Positions 12,690-23,556 of a stretch of DNA of 64,000 nt are shown piece by piece; position 1 is the stretch's first letter, and each line of letters opens with the position of its first letter. The DNA comes from Sorex araneus. Taxonomy: Eukaryota; Chordata; Mammalia; Eulipotyphla; Soricidae. Below the pieces are notes generated by a model, which was not told where the DNA came from, searched no databases, and saw nothing but the letters and a program-made list of their open reading frames with translations. Made by a program: the position numbers and the translations under genes. Location of the stretch: contig NC_073305.1 of the NCBI RefSeq assembly GCF_027595985.1, positions 107,319,535 through 107,383,534 on the forward strand, read 5' to 3'.

Positions 12690-13852
12690 AGAGGACCAGT
12701 GAACATGGCTGCCTCAGCACTCTTCTCTCCCATCAAATCCTATAAGAACACAATTAGCCTCTTATATGGAACTCTCACCAGAGCAGGCTGACCACCCCAA
12801 TCGCATTAGGCCAATAATCCATCTGCCCCTACTCCAATTAACACTCCCCCCAAAACACAAAAGCAACAAGTGAGCACAAGAATTCAAACTGCAAAGGTCA
12901 CAATATTAAAGCAAAACAGAAAAATACCAGGCTTAGATAACCCCTCTGGTAAGTAATTTAGAATGCAGATATTAAGGGTGTGTAAGGAGCTCAAAAAAAC
13001 AACAGAACACACTTCCAATAAAATACAAGAGGATACGAGAGCAGAAACGAGGAAAATACAAACAAAAAATACAAACAGAAATGACAGATCTGAAAATACC
13101 TGTTAGATGAAATGAAAAAATTCACTGGAAGACCTCAGTAGCAGAGTAAAACTGCTGAGGACAGAATCAGTGAATAGTAAGATGAGATGCAGAGAATCTC
13201 CAGGCTACAGCAGAAGATGAAAAAAAAAGCTCAAAATAAACCAACAGATAACAACAGAAAATCGGGATGAAACCAAGAGGAACATAAAAATCACTGGAGG
13301 ACCAGAGGGCCAGGAAGAAAACCCTGATGAAGAAGAAACTGTCAAAGCTATCGTTGCTGAGACATTCCCAGGGCTGAAGAACACATGCATCCAAATCTAG
13401 AAGGCCTGAAGGGTACCAAAGGGTAAAAGAAATCCAAATAAAAATACTTCAAGACACAGCCTAATAAGAATGACAAAAAACATTGTATAGAATATTGAAA
13501 GCAGCAAGATCAATGAAGGAAATTACTTATAAAGGAGCATCCTTAAGATTTACAGCAGACCTATCAGACGAAAAATTCCAGGCCCAAGACAGTGTTGGGA
13601 TAGGGAAAAAAAACTCAATGAAATGAATGCCTCACCAAGAATACTTTATCCAGTCAGACTCTCATTCAGATTTGAAGTAACAATACACAACTTCACAGAT
13701 AAACAATAACTCAGGAACTTCACAGATTCAAAAACATTGTTACAAGAACTACTTTAAGACAAGACAAGCCCCTCAAATACATCAAACTCCTGAAGAAAGA
13801 TGGGACAAAACCCCATAACAGTAATCTCTCTAAATGACAATGGGTTTACGAA
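12690..13852 (+). mobile_element. L1 5' part: leader, decayed ORF1 and start of ORF2
   Basis: It begins near a GAACATGGCTGCC motif that resembles an L1 leader. At about 13530-13790 frameshifted translation gives ORF1 C-terminal text: LRFTADLSDE, then PRILYPVRLSFRF and TDKQ. At 13810-13852 comes ITVISLNDNGF, the start of ORF2 as in other mammalian L1s. It has many stops and is inactive. A younger L1 tail is inserted at its right end, and the ORF2 endonuclease continues beyond that insertion. Confidence 0.75.
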
Positions 13853-14062
13853 TAGAGGGAGTAAGAAGGAACTGCCTGCCATAGAGGCAGGGCGTGCAAT
13901 TGAATGGGGCTGGCAGGAGTGATACTGGGGACATTGGTGGTAGGAAAGCTACTTTGGTGGAGGGATGGGTATTTGATCATTGTATAACTGAACTCAATTA
14001 TGAAAGCTTTGTAACTGTATCTCACAGTGAATTAATAAAAAAAATTTGTTTTTAAGTCAGTG
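13853..14062 (+). mobile_element. 5'-truncated L1 3' tail nested in an older L1
   Basis: It contains the L1 tail in order: GCCATAGAGGCAGGG, GGGGACATTGGTGGTAGG, GGTGGAGGGATGGG, GATCATTGTATAACTG, GAAAGCTTTGTAACTG, AATTAATAAAAAAAA. It splits the older ORF2 between the LNDNGF and the TATGCACCAATCAAGAG segments. Confidence 0.75.
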
Positions 14063-14518
14063 GGCTATATGCACCAATCAAGAGACATATAGTGGCAGGA
14101 TGGATCAGAATATTGAGCCCAACACTCTGCTGCCTTCAAGAAACACATCTGAACAGTCAAGATAACACAGACTTAAAGTCAAGGCTGCAAAATAATTCTA
14201 CAAGCAAACAATTCCCTTAAGAAAAACCGGGGGCTGGAGCAATAGTACAGCGGGTAGGGCATTTGCCTTGCACCCGACCCAGGTTCGATTCCCAGCATGC
14301 ATATGGTCCCCTGAGCACCGCAGGGTAATTCCTGAGTGCAGAGCCAGGAGTAACTCCTGTGCATATAGACTTGAACTGCTAATAGATTTGAAGAAAGACA
14401 TTGATAGTAGCACAATAGTAGTTGGAGACTTCAATACCTCTCTGTCACCTCTTGATAGATCAACTAGATTGAAACTCACCAACAAAGTACTTTATTTGAG
14501 GAAAGTAATGGAATAAAG
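14063..14518 (+). pseudogene. L1 ORF2 endonuclease remnant
   Basis: Translation gives TLCCLQETHL near 14130 and VVGDFNTSLSPLDRSTRLKL at about 14420-14480. Both are signatures of the L1 APE-type endonuclease (the QETHL and GDFN motifs). A SINE-A at 14229-14366 interrupts it. It ends abruptly and joins an L1 3' tail, so the reverse transcriptase is missing. It belongs with the L1 remnant at 12690-13852. Confidence 0.8.
14229..14366 (+). mobile_element. SINE-A nested in L1 endonuclease
   Basis: GGGGGCTGGAGCAATAGTACAGCGGG head, GGTTCGATTCCCAGC box B, CCCCTGAGCACCGC, AGAGCCAGGAGTAAC, CTGTGCATA. The A-tail is absent and the 3' end is clipped. Confidence 0.85.
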
Positions 14519-14690
14519 GGGCTAAAGGGGGAGGAAGAGTGGGGACAATGATTGTGGGAAATGTACACTGGTTGAAGGATGGGTCTTAGAACGTTGTATG
14601 ACTGGAACCCAATCGTGAATAGCTTTGTAGTGGTCTATCTCCAGTGATTCAATAAAAAAATAAAATAAAATAATTAATTAATTAAAAAAA
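14519..14690 (+). mobile_element. L1 3' tail
   Basis: GGGAAATGTACACTGGTTGAAGG, then ATGGGTCTTAGAACGTTG, GTGATTCAATAAAAAAATAAAATAAAATAATTAATT. It closes the internally deleted L1 of 12690-14690. Confidence 0.75.
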
Positions 14691-14696
14691 ATAAAC

Positions 14697-14757
14697 CAGG
14701 GTTAGATGCTTGCAAGACAAGTGCCCTACCAGCTATATTATCTCTTCAGTCCTATTT
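14697..14757 (-). mobile_element. SINE-A head fragment
   Basis: The plus strand reads CCAGGGTTAGATGCTTGCAAGACAAGTGCCCTACC...TCTTCAGTCC. This is the reverse of the tRNA-like head only. Confidence 0.55.
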
Positions 14758-15215
14758 TTTCTATTTTTAATTTAAAAGCTATTAAAGGATTTGAGGAAAA
14801 CTTGAAGAATTTGGGGAAAAAAACAAAAAAGAGAAAAGTCAGGAAACGTCATAAACTGTAGAATTTTGGTAATTATGAAACAGAATAAAAGTAAGAAACA
14901 GGCTTTAGGGAAACTTTGTCATGATCATATCTTTGCTATTATTGCAATATTTTAATTCATGCTTTTTACCCACTGAATAATATTATGCCTTGGTTCCAGT
15001 TATTGAGTCTAAAATCAGTATCTCCAGAATATATTTTCCTTCTCCAGCATATATTCACTGAACATATCCATATGGACATCTCACAACAAACTCAATATGC
15101 TTAAAACGGAACTACTTGTCTTATTATCTCCCAAGAATGTTCTCGTAGTCCTTACTTCAGTCTCTGTCACTCTCAATATAGGTTTTTCAGTTAATAAAGA
15201 GAATTGTATTTTGTT
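14758..15215. other. Unique intergenic DNA
   Basis: No gene or repeat recognised. Confidence 0.4.
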
Positions 15216-15373
15216 TGCATTTTTGTTTGGGGTGGGCACACCCAGCAATGCTTAGGGCTTACTCTTGACTCTGTACTCAGAAATTAGTCCTGGTGGTGCT
15301 TGGAGGACCATTGAACTCCAGTTGGCCATGTGCAAGACAAATGCCCTACCGGCTGTACTATCGCTCTGGTCCC
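15216..15373 (-). mobile_element. SINE-A, moderately diverged
   Basis: Reverse-strand order: GGGACCAGAGCGATAGTACAGC, TTGTCTTGCACATGGCC, then AAGCACCACCAGGACTAA, AGAGTCAAGAGTAAGCC, GGTGTGCCCACC. Confidence 0.8.
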
Positions 15374-15791
15374 TCAAGAGAATATCTTTAAGAGAGTATC
15401 CTAGCAACCTCTCAGCATAGGAAAAGATTCATCTGACAACATACACGAGTCAAATTATGTAGCTGGTCTCAACTAACTTTGTAGTTAATGTAAATGATAT
15501 TTAAAAACATTAATTTTATTTTGTTTTTCAGGTGAAAATAACTATCAATGGAAGAACATAAGAAAATAACTTCAAACTAAATGAGAAATTTTAATTCTGT
15601 AATATGTTTATCAGTAAGCGTAGCAATAAAATTGGCAGCTAAATCCTATAGGACTGGCTAAGTTATTATTGTAGTGTTGATGTCAGAATCAATATATTAA
15701 TTATGCTAATAAGTTGTTAGTTCTAAAACCAAACTTACATTAGGACAATCACAGCTATAATACATACACATATACATATAGCTTTCAACTT
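15374..15791. other. Unique intergenic DNA
   Basis: No gene or repeat recognised. Confidence 0.4.
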
Positions 15792-16023
15792 TACTGTCAC
15801 TGTCATCTTGTTGCTCTAGTGGGCACCAGTAACGTCTCCATTGTGAGACTCGTTGTTACTGTTTTTGGCATATCAAATATGTCACAGGTAGCTTGCCAGG
15901 CTCTGCCGTGCAGGCGAGATACTCTTGGTAGCTTGCCGGGCTCTCCGAGAGGAGTGGAGGAATCAAACCCGGGTCAGCCACATGTAAGGTAAACGTCCTA
16001 CCTCTGTGCTATTGCTTCAGCCC
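15792..16023 (-). mobile_element. SINE-B, full length with short TSD
   Basis: GGGCTGAAGCAATAGCACAG head, ACCCGGGTTTGATTCC box B, GAGAGCCCGGCAAGC and GAGCCTGGCAAGC blocks, ATATGCCAAAAACAGTAACAA, CGAGTCTCACAATGGAGACG, GTGCCCACTAGAGCAA and a GACAGTGACAGTA tail. The direct repeat tcaactt flanks it (15785-15791, 16024-16030). Confidence 0.88.
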
Positions 16024-16610
16024 TCAACTTCACTATATTTTCAATTGCCAAAACCTATCTACATTTTCTGGCAGCAATGCATTTCATGGAATATGAGTCC
16101 TGGAAAAATGTTTCTCTTGATATATATTTGAAAAAATAACTAATTTTATCATTTCCTTTACCTACCACTCCCCCATGATCACCACCACTATATAATATGG
16201 CTGGATACTTTACCCCAATCTATTTATATCTATATCTGTTTATAACAGATTGCATGGAAAGAGTTCCATCCTAGATAAAGTGACTTCCCCCACACACACT
16301 CATATTGGATGAATAAACCCAGGAAACTAGAGAAAGACAGATGGAGATTTTGTATAGCAAACAAAATCAAACTCATGGAAGCATGACTTATTTTGTATGT
16401 AAATAAATACTTCCTATGGCTCTACAGTGAATTCTTGGTTACGTACATCTGTCTTCACAGATGCTGAGTGTGAGAAATGTGAGTACATAGTTCTAATTTA
16501 TCTTTATCTTTTATTTAACAAATCTTTATATATTGGCTATTTTAAGGCAATTTCGATATTTTATAAACCTCAAGCACAGAAAATATTTGCCTGGACCATA
16601 AACCACACCA
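16024..16610. other. Unique intergenic DNA
   Basis: No gene or repeat recognised. Confidence 0.4.
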
Positions 16611-16664
<54 letters not shown>

Positions 16665-16671
16665 CACACAC
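16611..16671. repeat. (CA)n microsatellite
   Basis: About 28 CA units with one ATG interruption near the right end. Confidence 0.95.
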
Positions 16672-16719
16672 TTTATCAAATTGAAAAAGTTGAGCTTCTG
16701 AATTTAAGAAATTTGTTTC

Positions 16720-16877
16720 GGGGCCGGAGTGATAGTACAGTGGGTAGGGCGTTTGCCTTGCACACAGTCAACCTGGGTTTGATCCCTGGCATCTCATCCA
16801 CCAGGCGTTTGGGGGACCTGAGTGCAGAACCAGGAGTAATCCCTGAGCATCTCTGGGTGTGACTCAAAGAGAAAAAA
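16720..16877 (+). mobile_element. SINE-A with body rearrangement
   Basis: GGGGCCGGAGTGATAGTACAGTGGG head and GGGTTTGATCC box. The CATATGG region is replaced by CATCCACCAGGCGTTTG. The end is GGGTGTGACTCAAAGAG plus an A-tail. The near-repeat aaat(t)tgtttc lies on both sides. Confidence 0.85.
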
Positions 16878-17011
16878 ATTGTTTCTGTAACAAAACCATA
16901 TACCTCCAAAGACATCAAATTTAAACCACATTTAGGGGAGGCAGGGCCCAGACGACTGTAGAGGGAACAATCTGAGAATACTCCTGTGTCACCACAACAA
17001 AGATTTCTGTA

Positions 17012-17631
17012 TCACTGTATCACTGTCATCCCGTTGTTCATTGATTTACTGGAGTGGGCACCAGTAATGTCTCTATTACACTCAGCCTTGAGATTTTAGC
17101 AGCCTCTCCTTACTTTGCTTTCCCAACAATTGAAGGCTCTTTCAGGATCAGGGGAATGAGACCTATTGTTACTGTTTTGGGAATATCGAATATGCCACAG
17201 GTAGCTTACTAGGCTCTGCTGTGCAGATGGGATACTCTCAGTAGCTTGCTGAGCTCTCTGAGAGGTATGTATATATCTGTTACTGTATTTGGGATATGAA
17301 TATGCCACAGGGAACTTGCCAGGCTCTCTCGAGCAGGTAAGAGACTCTCGGTAGTTTGTCAGGATCTCCAAGAGGGAGAAGTAGGCTATAAAATGTCTTC
17401 CGGGAACTTGGTTTTATAATCTCTGGATGTTGGGCCATTGATGGGATTATACGGCACCAGGGGCAGTCTCTGGGTGTGACTGCCTAGCTATTGGGAAATG
17501 GGCGATCTGGATGGAAGAGGCCCAGTCCTGATTCGAGCAGCCTTGGGGATCTCAGCCCCGGGTCCCGCACACCTGGCTTCCTCCACTGGCTCCCCCATGC
17601 ATGAGGCTCGTCCGTACGAGCCTTACACAAA
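17012..17631 (-). mobile_element. Mini-RTE: ORF-less RTE derivative with 16-bp TSD
   Basis: The 620-bp unit is flanked by a perfect direct repeat aacaaagatttctgta (16996-17011 and 17632-17647), so its limits are fixed. On the minus strand the 5' end is TGTAAGGCTCGTACGGACG. A leader follows that carries two copies of the 'CTGGCAAG...ATATGCC...AACAGTAACA' block, then CCTGATCCTGAAAGAGCC and GGAGAGGCTGCTAAAATCTC. This matches the 5'UTR of the RTE at 25.0-27.5 kb. It then switches to the RTE 3' end (GAGACATTACTGGTGCCCAC) and a CAGTGATACAGTGATACAG tail. There is no coding frame, so it must have been moved by RTE proteins supplied in trans (inference). Confidence 0.88.
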
Positions 17632-17647
17632 AACAAAGATTTCTGTA

Positions 17648-17902
17648 ATCTGGATTAAATACAGAATTACACTGGTAATCACTGAGAAAAATTCACTCAA
17701 GAACCCAGTAACCATCTCTGGGAGATTCACCACTGTAGAACATGGAGTTGTAGCAGATTTCAAAGTTGAAGTGCATGATTCTGGGGAGCAGAAGAGATGG
17801 CACAGAGTCTATAGGTGCAGAACTCTAACACTAAGAAAATAGAGGGGTGAACATAGACTTCAAACTTCACTCTTGCAAAACCTAAGTAGGAGGCAACATC
17901 AA
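17648..17902. other. Old dispersed sequence, unclassified
   Basis: It is the host DNA between the mini-RTE and the L1 insertion. Composition suggests an old LINE leader, but I cannot prove it. No gene. Confidence 0.35.
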
Positions 17903-17914
17903 AAGTGAGCAAGA

Positions 17915-19140
17915 CAATATTAATTCTCCCAATCCACGAGCAGGGGATGTGTTTCCATTTCCTTGTGTTTTTTTTTTTTATTTCTTGAAGTAGCGTTTTG
18001 TAGTTTTCTTTGTATAGGTCCTTTACCTCCTTATTTAAGTTGATTCTGAGGTATTTGATTTTCTGAGGCATAACTGTGAACAGGACTGGTTTTTTTTTTT
18101 ATATCGCTTTCTTCTCTCTCATTATTTGCTTATAGGAAAGCCATGGACTTTTGGGGATTGACTTTATAGCCTGTGACTTTACTATACATGTCTATTGTTT
18201 CTAGGAGCTTCATGGTAGAGGCTTTAGGATTCTCTAAATATAGTAACATAGCATCTGCAAATAGTGAGAGCTAAGTTGTGAGAGTGGGCATCCTTGCCTC
18301 GTCCCTGATCTTAGAGGGAAGGCTGTTAGTTTTTCCTAATTGAGGATAATGCTTGCTATATGCTTGTGGCAGATGCTTTGACTATATTGAGGAAAGTTCC
18401 TTCAATACCCTTTTTGGTGAGTTTTCATCATAAACAGGTGCTGAATCTTGTTAAATGCTTTCTCTGCATCTACTGATATGACCATATGATTTTTATCTTT
18501 TCTTTTGTTGATATGATGGATTATGTTGATTGACTTCCTAATGTTAAACCATCCTTATAACCCCGCGATGAATCCCACTTGGTCATGGTGTTTGATCTTT
18601 TTGATGAGTTGTTGGGTTCTGTTTGCTAATATTTTGTTGAGGATCTTTGCATCGGTGTTCATCAGGGATATTGGTCCGTAATTTTCTTTTCTGTGGTCTC
18701 TGTTTGCTTTTGGTATTAAGGTGACATGTTCCTCATAGAAACTGTTTGAGAGTGTTTCTGTTTCTTCAATTTCCTTAAAAAGCTTGAAAATAACTGGCAA
18801 TAGGTCCTCTTTAAATGTTCGGAAGAATTTGCTAGTAAATCCATTTGGACCTGGGATTTTGTTTGGGGGAAGACTTTTGATTACAGTTTCAATTTCCTTG
18901 ATAGTCATAGGCCTATTTAGGTATTCCAAATTTTCTTGGTTCAGCCTTGGGAAATTATAGAAATCCAGGAATTTATCCATTTCTTCTAGGTTCTCTTGTT
19001 TTGTGGCATATAGATTTTCAAAGTAATCTCTGAAGATCTTTTGAATTTCTTTGCTTTCTGTTGTGATGCCCCCTCTTCTCATTTCTGATTTGGTTTACTA
19101 TGATTCTCTCTCATTTCTTTGAGAGTCTTACTAGTAGTTT
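17915..19140 (-). pseudogene. L1 ORF2, inverted 5' segment (reverse transcriptase)
   Basis: On the minus strand, 19082-18555 is open and carries reverse-transcriptase finger text: [48 protein letters not shown] and HHDQVGF. Further on, at about 18262-18245, the catalytic block reads [13 protein letters not shown]. Functional L1s have FADD, so the second aspartate is lost. The stretch at 18071-17915 gives [14 protein letters not shown] and [12 protein letters not shown]. Stops and frameshifts make it inactive. ORF1 and the endonuclease are not included in the insertion. Confidence 0.9.
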
Positions 19141-21126
19141 AACATTGTCAAAACAGAAATACTCCCCAAAGCATTATACAGATTCAATGTGATACCCATA
19201 AGGATACCCATGAAATTCTTCAAATTTTCTTCAAAGAAACTGATCAAACACTTCTGAAATTCATATGGAATAGCAAATCCCCATGAATAGCTAAAGCAGT
19301 TCTTGGGGAAAAGAAGATGGGAGGCATCACCTTCCCCAACCTCAAACTCTACTACAAAGGGGTAGTAAAAAAAACAGCATGGTATTGGAACAAAGACAGA
19401 ACAACAGACCAATAGAACAGGGTGAAATATCCTTACACACAGCCTCAAATATATGATCATCTAATCTTTGATAAGAAAGCAAGAAATATGAAATGGAGCA
19501 AGGAAAGGAAAGCCTCTTTAACAAATGGTGCTGGCAAAACTGGACAGCTACATGCAAAATAAATGGACTTAGACCTCTACCTAACACCATGCACAAAAGT
19601 CAGATCAAAATGGATTAAAAACCTCAACATAAGATCAGAATCCATAAGGTACATTGAAGAAAAGGTCGGTAAAACCCTCCACGACATTGAAGCTAAAGAT
19701 ATATTCAAAGATGAAACTCCACTGACCAAGCAAGTGGAAACAAAGATAAACAAATAGAACTCTTAAACTAAGAAGCTTCTAAACGTCAAAAGAAAAAGTG
19801 ACCAGAATACAAAGACAGTCTACAGAATGGGAAAGGATACTCACCCAATACCCCTCCAATAAGGGTATAGAAGGCACTGGTTGAACTCTACAAGAAGAAA
19901 ACATCCAATCCCTTCAGAAAATGGGGCAATGAAATGAACAGAAACTTTCTCAAGGAAGAAATCTGAACGGCCAAAAGATATATGAAAAAATGCTCTTCAT
20001 TAGGGAGATGCAGATCAAAACAGCTATGAGATATCATCTCACACCACATCCAAAAGAACAAAAGCAACCAGTGTTGGCACGGATGTGGGGAGAAGGAGAC
20101 TTTCCTTCACTGCTGGTGGCAATATCAACTGGTTCAGCCTTTTTGGAAAACAATATGAACTTTTCTCAAAAAAACTAGAAATTGAGCTCCCATTTAACCC
20201 AGCAATACCACTTCTGGGAATATATCCCAGAGAGGAAAAAATACAATAGAAATACATCTTCACTTGTATGTTTATTGCAGCACTATTTACAGTAACCAGA
20301 ATCTGGGGGTCTGGAGTGATAGCACAGTGGGTAGGGCATTTGCTTTGCACACGGCCAACCAAGGTTCGATTCCCAGCATCCCATATGGTTCCCTGAGCAC
20401 TGCCAGGAGTGGTTCCTGAGTGCAGAGCCAGGAGTAACCCCTGTGCATCATCAGGTGTGACCCAAAAAGCAAAAAAAAAAAAGGAATCTGGAAAAAATTC
20501 GAGTGCCTGAGAAGAGATGACTGGTTAAAGAAAGTCTGTTACATCTACACAATAGGATACTATGCAGCTGTTAGAAAAGACGAAGTCATGGGATTTGCAT
20601 ATAGGTGGGTCAACATGGAGAGTATCATGCTAAATGAAATAAGTTAGAGAGGGACAGACAGAATGACTACACTAGTTTGTGGAATATAAAGTAACATAAT
20701 GGGAGATGAACACCCAAAGATAGTAGAGAAAAGGAGGATCGCTCATGGCTTGGAAGCTGGCCTCACATGCTGCAGGAAAACCAGCTGATATAGAGAAGGG
20801 AACACCAAGTAAATGATGCTTGGAGGACTGGCTCAGGTTGGGAGATGTGTGCTGAAAGTAGACTATGAACTGAACATGATGGCCACTTAGTATTCCTAAT
20901 GTGAACCATAACACCCAAAAGGAGAGAGAGAATAAAAGGAAATGTGCCTGCCACAGAGGCTGGGGGCGTGGGGGGTGGCTGGAGGGATACTGACAACATT
21001 GGTGGTGGAGAATGGGCACCTGATGATGGGATGGATACTTGATCATTGTATAACTGAAATCTAATTATGAAAGTTTGTAAATCTGTAACTGTATCTCATG
21101 GTGATTCATTTAAAAAAAATTTTTTT
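19141..21126 (+). pseudogene. L1 ORF2 C-terminal part and 3'UTR
   Basis: It starts NIVKTEILPKALYRFNVIPI. It continues to [20 protein letters not shown] (19565-19625), then LFIREMQIKTAMRYHLTP (about 19992-20045), and AIPLLGIYPRE-like text near 20200-20235. The 3'UTR (20700-21126) has GCCACAGAGGCTGGGGG, ACAACATTGGTGGTGGAG, TTGATCATTGTATAACTG and GTGATTCATTTAAAAAAA. Short deletions and stops are present. A SINE-A is nested at 20307-20483. Confidence 0.9.
20307..20483 (+). mobile_element. SINE-A nested in L1, 8-bp TSD
   Basis: Complete SINE-A: TAGCACAGTGGG A box, GGTTCGATTCC B box, ATCCCATATGGTTCCCTGAGC, GTGTGACCCAAAAAGC plus (A)12. The direct repeat gaatctgg is at 20299-20306 and 20484-20491. 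It postdates the twin-primed L1. Confidence 0.93.
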
Positions 21127-21138
21127 AAGTGAGCAAGA

Positions 21139-21975
21139 TACAATCAGCTTCAGCCATCCTGACAGAGAACTGGGAATACTTTGAGTAGGAAGACTGACAG
21201 CAGACTCTGCCATTCCAAGTAGAGAGTGAAAAACAATAGGCTGAGAGATATCTGCCTTCACCAGGTCAAACAATCCAGCCCCCTTATAATTGATTGTAAG
21301 CCTTGAAAGAAAATCCTGGAGTCAAAAAGGAGACTTTCTGCAGAGACCAAGGGAAGTTGCCAACAGACCTACCTTTGCATGCTGATGTCACTTATAGTTT
21401 TTGTTTGAACACCTGAAAATTAAGCTGGAGCCCCGGTTGGTCAAACTTAGAGTGGGATTATGGGATATTACCCAAGTCAGATAAGCATGGTCATGTAGAC
21501 TACCAGGTTCTGGAAAATGCAAATACTCTTATTGTTTGGTGTTGCAGATGATAAAATATGTTTCTGTAATAAGCTTCTGATTTCTTTCCAAGGGTTGTGT
21601 GCATAACCAATTGTCAGGCAATAGCAACTGTAAACTCTGGAATGTAGTACTGAACTATCTTTTCTTAGGGATATAGTTCAAAAAACTTGTGACTACAAAT
21701 TCCCCACAGCACCATAGCTGGTATAAGTCATGTGTGACTACAAATCTCTAGCAGTCTTCCAAGAGCACCTAATCTCAAAGCCAAAAGCACTAACTCGATA
21801 TAGAGAACACAGGCACCTGGTTATTACTTGGGCTAGTTTTCACTCAGCTCTCCACCCTCTAGCCCTCTCATAGCACCACGCAAAATCAAGAAATGGAAGA
21901 ATTCAGTTGCATTGATGGATGGGACAAAATACCAGGAATGTCTTCAACACACCAGATCTTTAGAGGTTTGAGGGA
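21139..21975. other. Unclassified, probably old repeat remnant
   Basis: This is the right flank of the L1 insertion. I recognise no gene or defined repeat. Confidence 0.3.
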
Positions 21976-22137
21976 TTGGGTGGGGGAGGTGTTTGACCAC
22001 AGTTGGCTTGCTCAGGGATCTGTACTCATGGGCACCCCTGGAAAAACTTGGATCACTATATGCAGCTCCAAGGATCGAATCAGGGTGAGTCACAGGCAAG
22101 CCAAGTACCTCAACCTTTGTTATCTCTTTGGTACATC
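21976..22137 (-). mobile_element. SINE-A-like, old
   Basis: Reverse-strand traces of the SINE order: GATCGAATCAGGGTGAGTC, CAAGCCAAGTACCTCAACC and TGCTCAGGGATCTGTACTC on the plus strand. Confidence 0.5.
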
Positions 22138-22499
22138 ACACCAGATATTTCAAAACTCCCAGATGAAGACACAAAAACAACAATTCTAACAATTTTCAAT
22201 GAAATGATGAAGTCAGTAAAAGAATCCATCTAAAAACTTAGAGAAAATGAGTAAAAGTTCTAAGCAGGAACAAACTAACAATCAGAGAAGTGAGACTCAG
22301 TAAGAATTAGTTAAACCAAAACTTGCATCAATGACCTAGAGAACATGGTAGAGGACACCATAAAGAGGATATAGAAAACATCGTTTTGGCACTACTTAAT
22401 CAATACTCAGGGTACAGAGAGACTTCTCCTGATGATTCTCAGCCGACCAGGACAACAATTAAATATGGGCTTCTTGGATCTCTGACGTGTGCGGATTAT

Positions 22500-22641
22500 C
22501 TGAGTTGCATAAGCAGTGTTCAGGGGTCATCAGGGTCAGTCCTATACCTGGTGATGTTCAGGGGACAGTGATGTTCCAGGTACCTAAATGGTGTCAGTCA
22601 CATGCAAGATATGCACTTTAAGTCCTATATTTCTAGTCCCA
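22500..22641 (-). mobile_element. SINE-A-like, old
   Basis: The plus strand shows GTTCAGGGGTCATCAGG, CACATGCAAGATATGCACTTTAAGTCC and TTCTAGTCCC. This is a diverged reverse SINE-A. Confidence 0.45.
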
Positions 22642-22937
22642 GAAGGGGAAAAACATTAATCAAGAAAACCTAAAATTTTATGAACCAGCATGAAGCGGAA
22701 CAATAATTGCACCAGAAATGAGTTACTAGAAAGAGAAGACAGACATGGGAAGAACTGCTGGTAGAAGAAATAACAGCTGAAAAATGACCTGACAAAATCT
22801 AACAAAGGAGACCTATGTTCTGATCTAGGAAACACAAAGAACTCCAAACAGAATAAAATCAAACAGAACACCAAGACATACTGTAAATAAAATGACAAGA
22901 ACTTAAGAGAAAACAGGTTCTTAAAAGCTGTAAGAGA

Positions 22938-23015
22938 GCCCTGCCAGGAGAGATCCCTAAGCACAGAACCAGGAGTAATCCCTGAGAATTATCAGATGTG
23001 GCTCCCAAACAAAAA
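22938..23015 (+). mobile_element. SINE-A, 5'-truncated
   Basis: CCTGCCAGGAGAGATCCCTAAGC, AACCAGGAGTAATCCCTGAG, AGATGTGGCTCCCAAACAAAAAAC. Confidence 0.65.
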
Positions 23016-23401
23016 ACATAAAACAAAAATTAAAAGGCAATTAAAAATAATAGATTCAACATTCATTCATGATTAAAATAGGGATAGAAGGAATAACAAA
23101 ACAGGAATAGAACGATTTAGCTAAAGATAATAATAGTCATCTGTAACCATCCTATGGGAAATATCATATTCAAGGGAAAAAACTTTGAGTCTTCCATTTG
23201 ATATCAGGATATGTCAAGATTTCCACTTTTTTCACTAGTATTCAATATAATTTTGCAAGTTTTCACCAAAGCAATCAAGAAGAAAAGAAAATTAAAGACA
23301 TCCAAATAGAAAAAGAAAAGGTTATTAATATTTGCAGATGACTTGATAATATACAGAGAAGAACCAAAACACCCACAATAACACTCTTAGAAACTACAAC
23401 C

Positions 23402-23556
23402 TGGGGCTGGAGCAATAGCACAGCAGGTAAGGCATTTGCCTTGCGTGCTGTTGACCCGAGTTTGATTCTCAGCATCCCGTATGGTCCCCTGAGCACCACC
23501 AGGAGTAACCTCTGTGCATTGCTGGGTGTGACCCAAAAAGCAAAAGAAAAAAAAAA
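23402..23556 (+). mobile_element. SINE-A with 13-bp TSD
   Basis: GGGGCTGGAGCAATAGCACAGCAGG head, GAGTTTGATTCTC B box, ATCCCGTATGGTCCCCTGAGC, GGGTGTGACCCAAAAAGC plus A-tail. The direct repeat agaaactacaacc is at 23389-23401 and 23557-23569. One of the two usual CCAGGAGTAA blocks is deleted. Confidence 0.92.

Larger units (their letters stand above)
17903..21138. mobile_element. L1 with 5' inversion (twin priming), 12-bp TSD
   Basis: The whole insertion. The direct repeat aagtgagcaaga stands at 17903-17914 and 21127-21138. Between the copies, 17915 to about 19140 is ORF2 on the minus strand and about 19141-21126 is ORF2 plus 3'UTR on the plus strand. The inverted part ends at GRINIV and the plus part begins with NIVKTEILPKALYRFNV, which are adjacent positions of ORF2. 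The short overlap attgtc is seen at both ends of the junction. This is the textbook product of twin priming during L1 integration. Confidence 0.93.

Noticed and set aside
16611-16671. Regularly spaced repeats (CRISPR-like)
   Set aside because: Simple CA microsatellite; the genome is mammalian and there are no spacers.
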